Shown here: positions 11,689 through 13,683 of the stretch, one piece after another
Numbering within the stretch: the stretch's first letter is position 1
Layout: each line of letters begins with the position of its first letter
Origin: Pseudofrankia asymbiotica
GTDB lineage: Bacteria; Actinomycetota; Actinomycetes; Frankiales; Frankiaceae
DNA: 13,683 nt
Direction: 5' to 3'
Assembly: GCF_001983105.1 (NCBI RefSeq)
Contig: NZ_MOMC01000065.1
Coordinates: 30,298-43,980 of the forward strand
The notes under the pieces: model-generated
Told to the model about the DNA's origin: nothing
Database searches by the model: none
What the model saw: the letters and a program-made list of their open reading frames with translations, nothing else
Position numbers and translations under genes: made by a program

Positions 11689-12333
11689 GTGAACGTCGTC
11701 CTCGACAACCTCGACGTGTTCGGGTCGGGGCTGTGGACCACCCTCAAGCTCACCGCGCTGTCCTTCCTGCTCGCGCTGGGCATCGGTGTGGTCGTCGCGA
11801 CGGCGCGGGTCAGCCCGGCCGCCCCCCTCCGGGCGGCCGGGCTGGCCTACGTCGAAACCGTCCGCAACACGCCCCCACTCGTCCTGCTCTTCCTGTTCGT
11901 GTACGGACTACCGAAGACGGGCGTCAAGTACTCGCTGTTCATCTCGGCTGTCCTCGTGCTGGGCGGCTACACCGGCGCCTTCGTCGCCGAGGCGCTGCGT
12001 TCCGGGATCAGCGCGGTACCCATCGGCCAGGCCGAGGCGGCCCGCTCGCTCGGCCTGACCTTCACCAAGACGCTGCGGTACGTCGTGCTGCCGCAGGCAT
12101 TTCGCACGGTCATACCGCCGCTGGGCGCGCTGCTGTCCGCGCTGGTCCGCAACACATCCCTGGCCGCCCCGATCGGCGTGTTGGAACTCACCGCTCGGGC
12201 GGGCCAGCTCAACACCACCGACCCAAACCCCGTCTGGATCTACCTCGCGGCCGCCGCGGCATACATGGTCGTGACCCTGCCTCTCGGCGCGGTCACCCGC
12301 CTCGTCGAACGCCGCGTGGCGGTGGCACGGTGA
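11689..12333 (+). CDS. gluC: ABC transporter permease, polar amino acid (glutamate) type
   Basis: A 214-residue integral membrane protein with about five membrane helices. The family start is typical: 'GLWTTLKLTALSFLLALGIG' followed by 'YVETVRNTPPLVLLFLFVYG'. The cytoplasmic EAA loop that docks on the ATPase starts at Glu116 ('EAARSLGLTFTKTLRYVVLP'). The family-typical 'LVRNTSLAAPIGVLELT' follows. The GTG start at 11689 has only a modest CGGAG ribosome site, and coupling to gluB2 30 bases upstream is likely. With GluD it forms the membrane channel of the uptake system. Confidence 0.94.
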   Translation: MNVVLDNLDVFGSGLWTTLKLTALSFLLALGIGVVVATARVSPAAPLRAAGLAYVETVRNTPPLVLLFLFVYGLPKTGVKYSLFISAVLVLGGYTGAFVAEALRSGISAVPIGQAEAARSLGLTFTKTLRYVVLPQAFRTVIPPLGALLSALVRNTSLAAPIGVLELTARAGQLNTTDPNPVWIYLAAAAAYMVVTLPLGAVTRLVERRVAVAR

Positions 12334-12435
12334 CCGCCGCGGACGGGCTCTCACCGCGCCGGAAGCGGCCGCGGCACTCGGTCTGCCGGGCCACCGCCTC
12401 CACCGCGACGACCCACGCCAGGAAAGGACGCCGCC

Positions 12436-13311
12436 GTGAGCGCCACTGTTCTCTATGACGAGCCGGGGCCGCGGGCACGAGTCTGGATCGCGGTGGGCAC
12501 CGTCGTCGGCCTCGGGCTCGTCGGCCTGCTGATCGCCGTCGCGGTCGTTCGGCTGTCCTCACACCACCAGCTCGACCGCGCCCACTGGACCTTCGTCACC
12601 GACCCCACCATCCTGCGGTTCCTGGCGTTCGGACTGCTCAACACCCTGAAGGTGGCCGCTGTCGCCGGCGCGCTCTCGCTGACGATCGGCTGCCTGCTCG
12701 CGGTCTGCCGGCTGGCTCCGGCGGCGGTGCTGCGAGTTGCCGCGGCGACGTACACGCACTTCTGGCTGTCCATCCCGGTCCTGCTGCTGATCTACTTCAT
12801 CGGGCTCGGGCTGCCGACGATGGGCTTGGACCTGCCCGTCTTCTGGTTCCTAGTCCTAGGCCTGACCCTTTACAACAGCGCCGTCTTCGCCGAGATCTTC
12901 CGGACCGGCGTCGTCTCGCTGCACTCCGGTCAGCGGGAGGCGGCGGCGGCGCTCGGCCTTGGCTTCTGGCAGACGATGCGGCTCGTTCTACTGCCGCAGG
13001 CCATCCGCCGGATGGTGCCGTCCCTGGTCAGTCAGTACGTGGTGTTGCTCAAGGACAGCTCGTTGGGCTTCGTCCTGCCCTACCCCGAGCTGTTCCGCCG
13101 CGGGCAGACCACCGGGCAGTACGCGCAGTCCGTCCTGCAGGCCTATGTCGTCGTGGCGGTGGTCTACATCGCGGTGAACGCCAGCCTGTCCTACCTGGCG
13201 CGACGGCTCGAGGCCAGGCAGCGGCGGCCCGGTGCGCGGGTGCCCGCCGAGGCGTCGATCGCGCTGAACCCGCTGGTCGTCGGCGCCAACCTCAGTACGC
13301 CGGCCGCTTGA
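12436..13311 (+). CDS. gluD: ABC transporter permease, polar amino acid (glutamate) type
   Basis: A 291-residue membrane protein with a longer N-terminus than GluC. The first helix is about 17-39, then an external segment, then the 'LLNTLKVAAVAGALSLTIGC' permease core. The EAA loop starts at Glu168 ('EAAAALGLGFWQTMRLVLLP'), followed by 'LLKDSSLGFVLPYPELFRRG'. The C-terminal ~35 residues are hydrophilic. GTG 12436 follows AGGAAAGGA (12420-12428). The 102-base gap after gluC carries no convincing gene or terminator. It pairs with GluC to form the channel. No hairpin is evident after the stop. Confidence 0.94.
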   Translation: MSATVLYDEPGPRARVWIAVGTVVGLGLVGLLIAVAVVRLSSHHQLDRAHWTFVTDPTILRFLAFGLLNTLKVAAVAGALSLTIGCLLAVCRLAPAAVLRVAAATYTHFWLSIPVLLLIYFIGLGLPTMGLDLPVFWFLVLGLTLYNSAVFAEIFRTGVVSLHSGQREAAAALGLGFWQTMRLVLLPQAIRRMVPSLVSQYVVLLKDSSLGFVLPYPELFRRGQTTGQYAQSVLQAYVVVAVVYIAVNASLSYLARRLEARQRRPGARVPAEASIALNPLVVGANLSTPAA

Positions 13312-13558
13312 GCCAGGCACGAGACTCGCTCCCAGCCCCTGTCTCGGCCGCGCGAAACACGAACAGCGAGACCAGCACGGCCGGCACCGGCGTCCACACC
13401 CGCCAGCGCGGAACCGCGGAATACTCCAGCGCCGAGCCGGAGTCGCCGTCGATCTCTTCCTTTCTCCCAGTGCTACGTTCTGCCGGACAGGTGATTTTCA
13501 TGAATCGCGCGACGGGGGTACGGGGAAGCTCGGGCGGCGCCGACTGGCGGAGGCAGCG
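13312..13558. other. Spacer between gluD and the response regulator gene
   Basis: There is no clear plus-strand gene. On the minus strand a 69-codon open frame (13292-13501) includes 'PRWRVWTPVPAVLVSLFVF', a single hydrophobic segment that faintly resembles the N-terminus of DUF881-type membrane proteins. It runs into the end of gluD and stops. It could be a decayed gene start or chance. No promoter for the downstream gene could be fixed. Confidence 0.3.
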
Positions 13559-13683
13559 ATGCTGTTACTGGTAGTGGAGGACGACGACCGGGTGGCGGGC
13601 GCGCTGGCGGGCAGTCTTCGCCGGCACGGGTTCGACGTGGTCCGCGCCCGAACGGGCACTCTCGCGCTGGACATGCTGAACAG
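13559..13683 (+). CDS. Response regulator, receiver domain N-terminus (partial, 3' end outside window)
   Basis: The first 41 residues are visible: 'MLLLVVEDDDRVAGALAGSL' then 'RRHGFDVVRARTGTLALDML'. This is the beginning of a CheY-like receiver domain, with the acidic cluster (Glu7-Asp8-Asp9) that binds Mg2+. The phosphorylated Asp and the output domain lie beyond the window, so the subfamily (probably OmpR type) is not proven. The ATG has GGAGG (13549-13553) five bases upstream. It follows gluD on the same strand. In Streptomyces coelicolor the GluR/GluK two-component pair beside gluABCD controls glutamate uptake, so this could be the counterpart. Confidence 0.85.
   Translation, partial: MLLLVVEDDDRVAGALAGSLRRHGFDVVRARTGTLALDMLN

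Noticed and set aside
12330..12458. A 42-codon frame starting at the GTG overlapping the gluC stop
   Set aside because: Highly basic, no homology recognised, and it runs into gluD in another frame.

Overview
The window reads as chromosomal DNA of a very GC-rich actinomycete. Third codon positions are almost all G or C, GTG starts are common, and neighbouring genes overlap by GTGA or TGATG. The gene families fit (lipoprotein GluB, MMPL, TNT domain, MoxR/DUF58/VWA). A Frankia-like genome is plausible from overall style, but genus is inference only.

Region 1 (1-3374, plus strand) is the end of a tightly packed operon: the C-terminal part of a MoxR AAA+ ATPase, a DUF58 protein, and two membrane-anchored von Willebrand A (VWA) proteins. 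All are joined by stop/start overlaps. A long inverted repeat at 3389-3463 probably ends it.

Region 2 (3642-4460, minus strand) is a solitary gene for a secreted protein with a TNT-like NAD+ glycohydrolase domain behind a Sec signal peptide. It has no ESX-type export domain and no recognisable immunity gene beside it. A 976-base gene-free stretch (4461-5436) holds several perfect palindromes. It is followed by an MMPL-type transporter (5437-7662) and then an unusual array of 14-base direct repeats containing two strong hairpins (7678-7824).

Region 3 (about 7990-13311, plus strand) is a glutamate-type ABC uptake locus in the order gluB1 - gluA - gluB2 - gluC - gluD. The two substrate-binding lipoproteins have different signal peptides and leaders. 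From Tyr48/Tyr52 to the first base of the stop codon they are identical at the nucleotide level (787 of 787 bases by reading), which points to recent gene conversion or duplication, or an assembly error. A roughly 105-base leader element occurs upstream of both gluB1 and gluA. Upstream of gluB1 there are also three helically phased 11-base repeats and two copies of a CTGTC-N8-GACAG dyad. A 22-bp hairpin just after gluB1 could make the binding protein more abundant than the ATPase.

Region 4 (13559-end) is the start of a response regulator. By analogy with the GluR/GluK system that sits next to gluABCD in Streptomyces coelicolor, it may control this transporter.

The strongest leads are the perfectly homogenised gluB pair, the shared leader element, the phased repeats in front of the locus, the 14-base repeat array, and the orphan secreted TNT-like enzyme.
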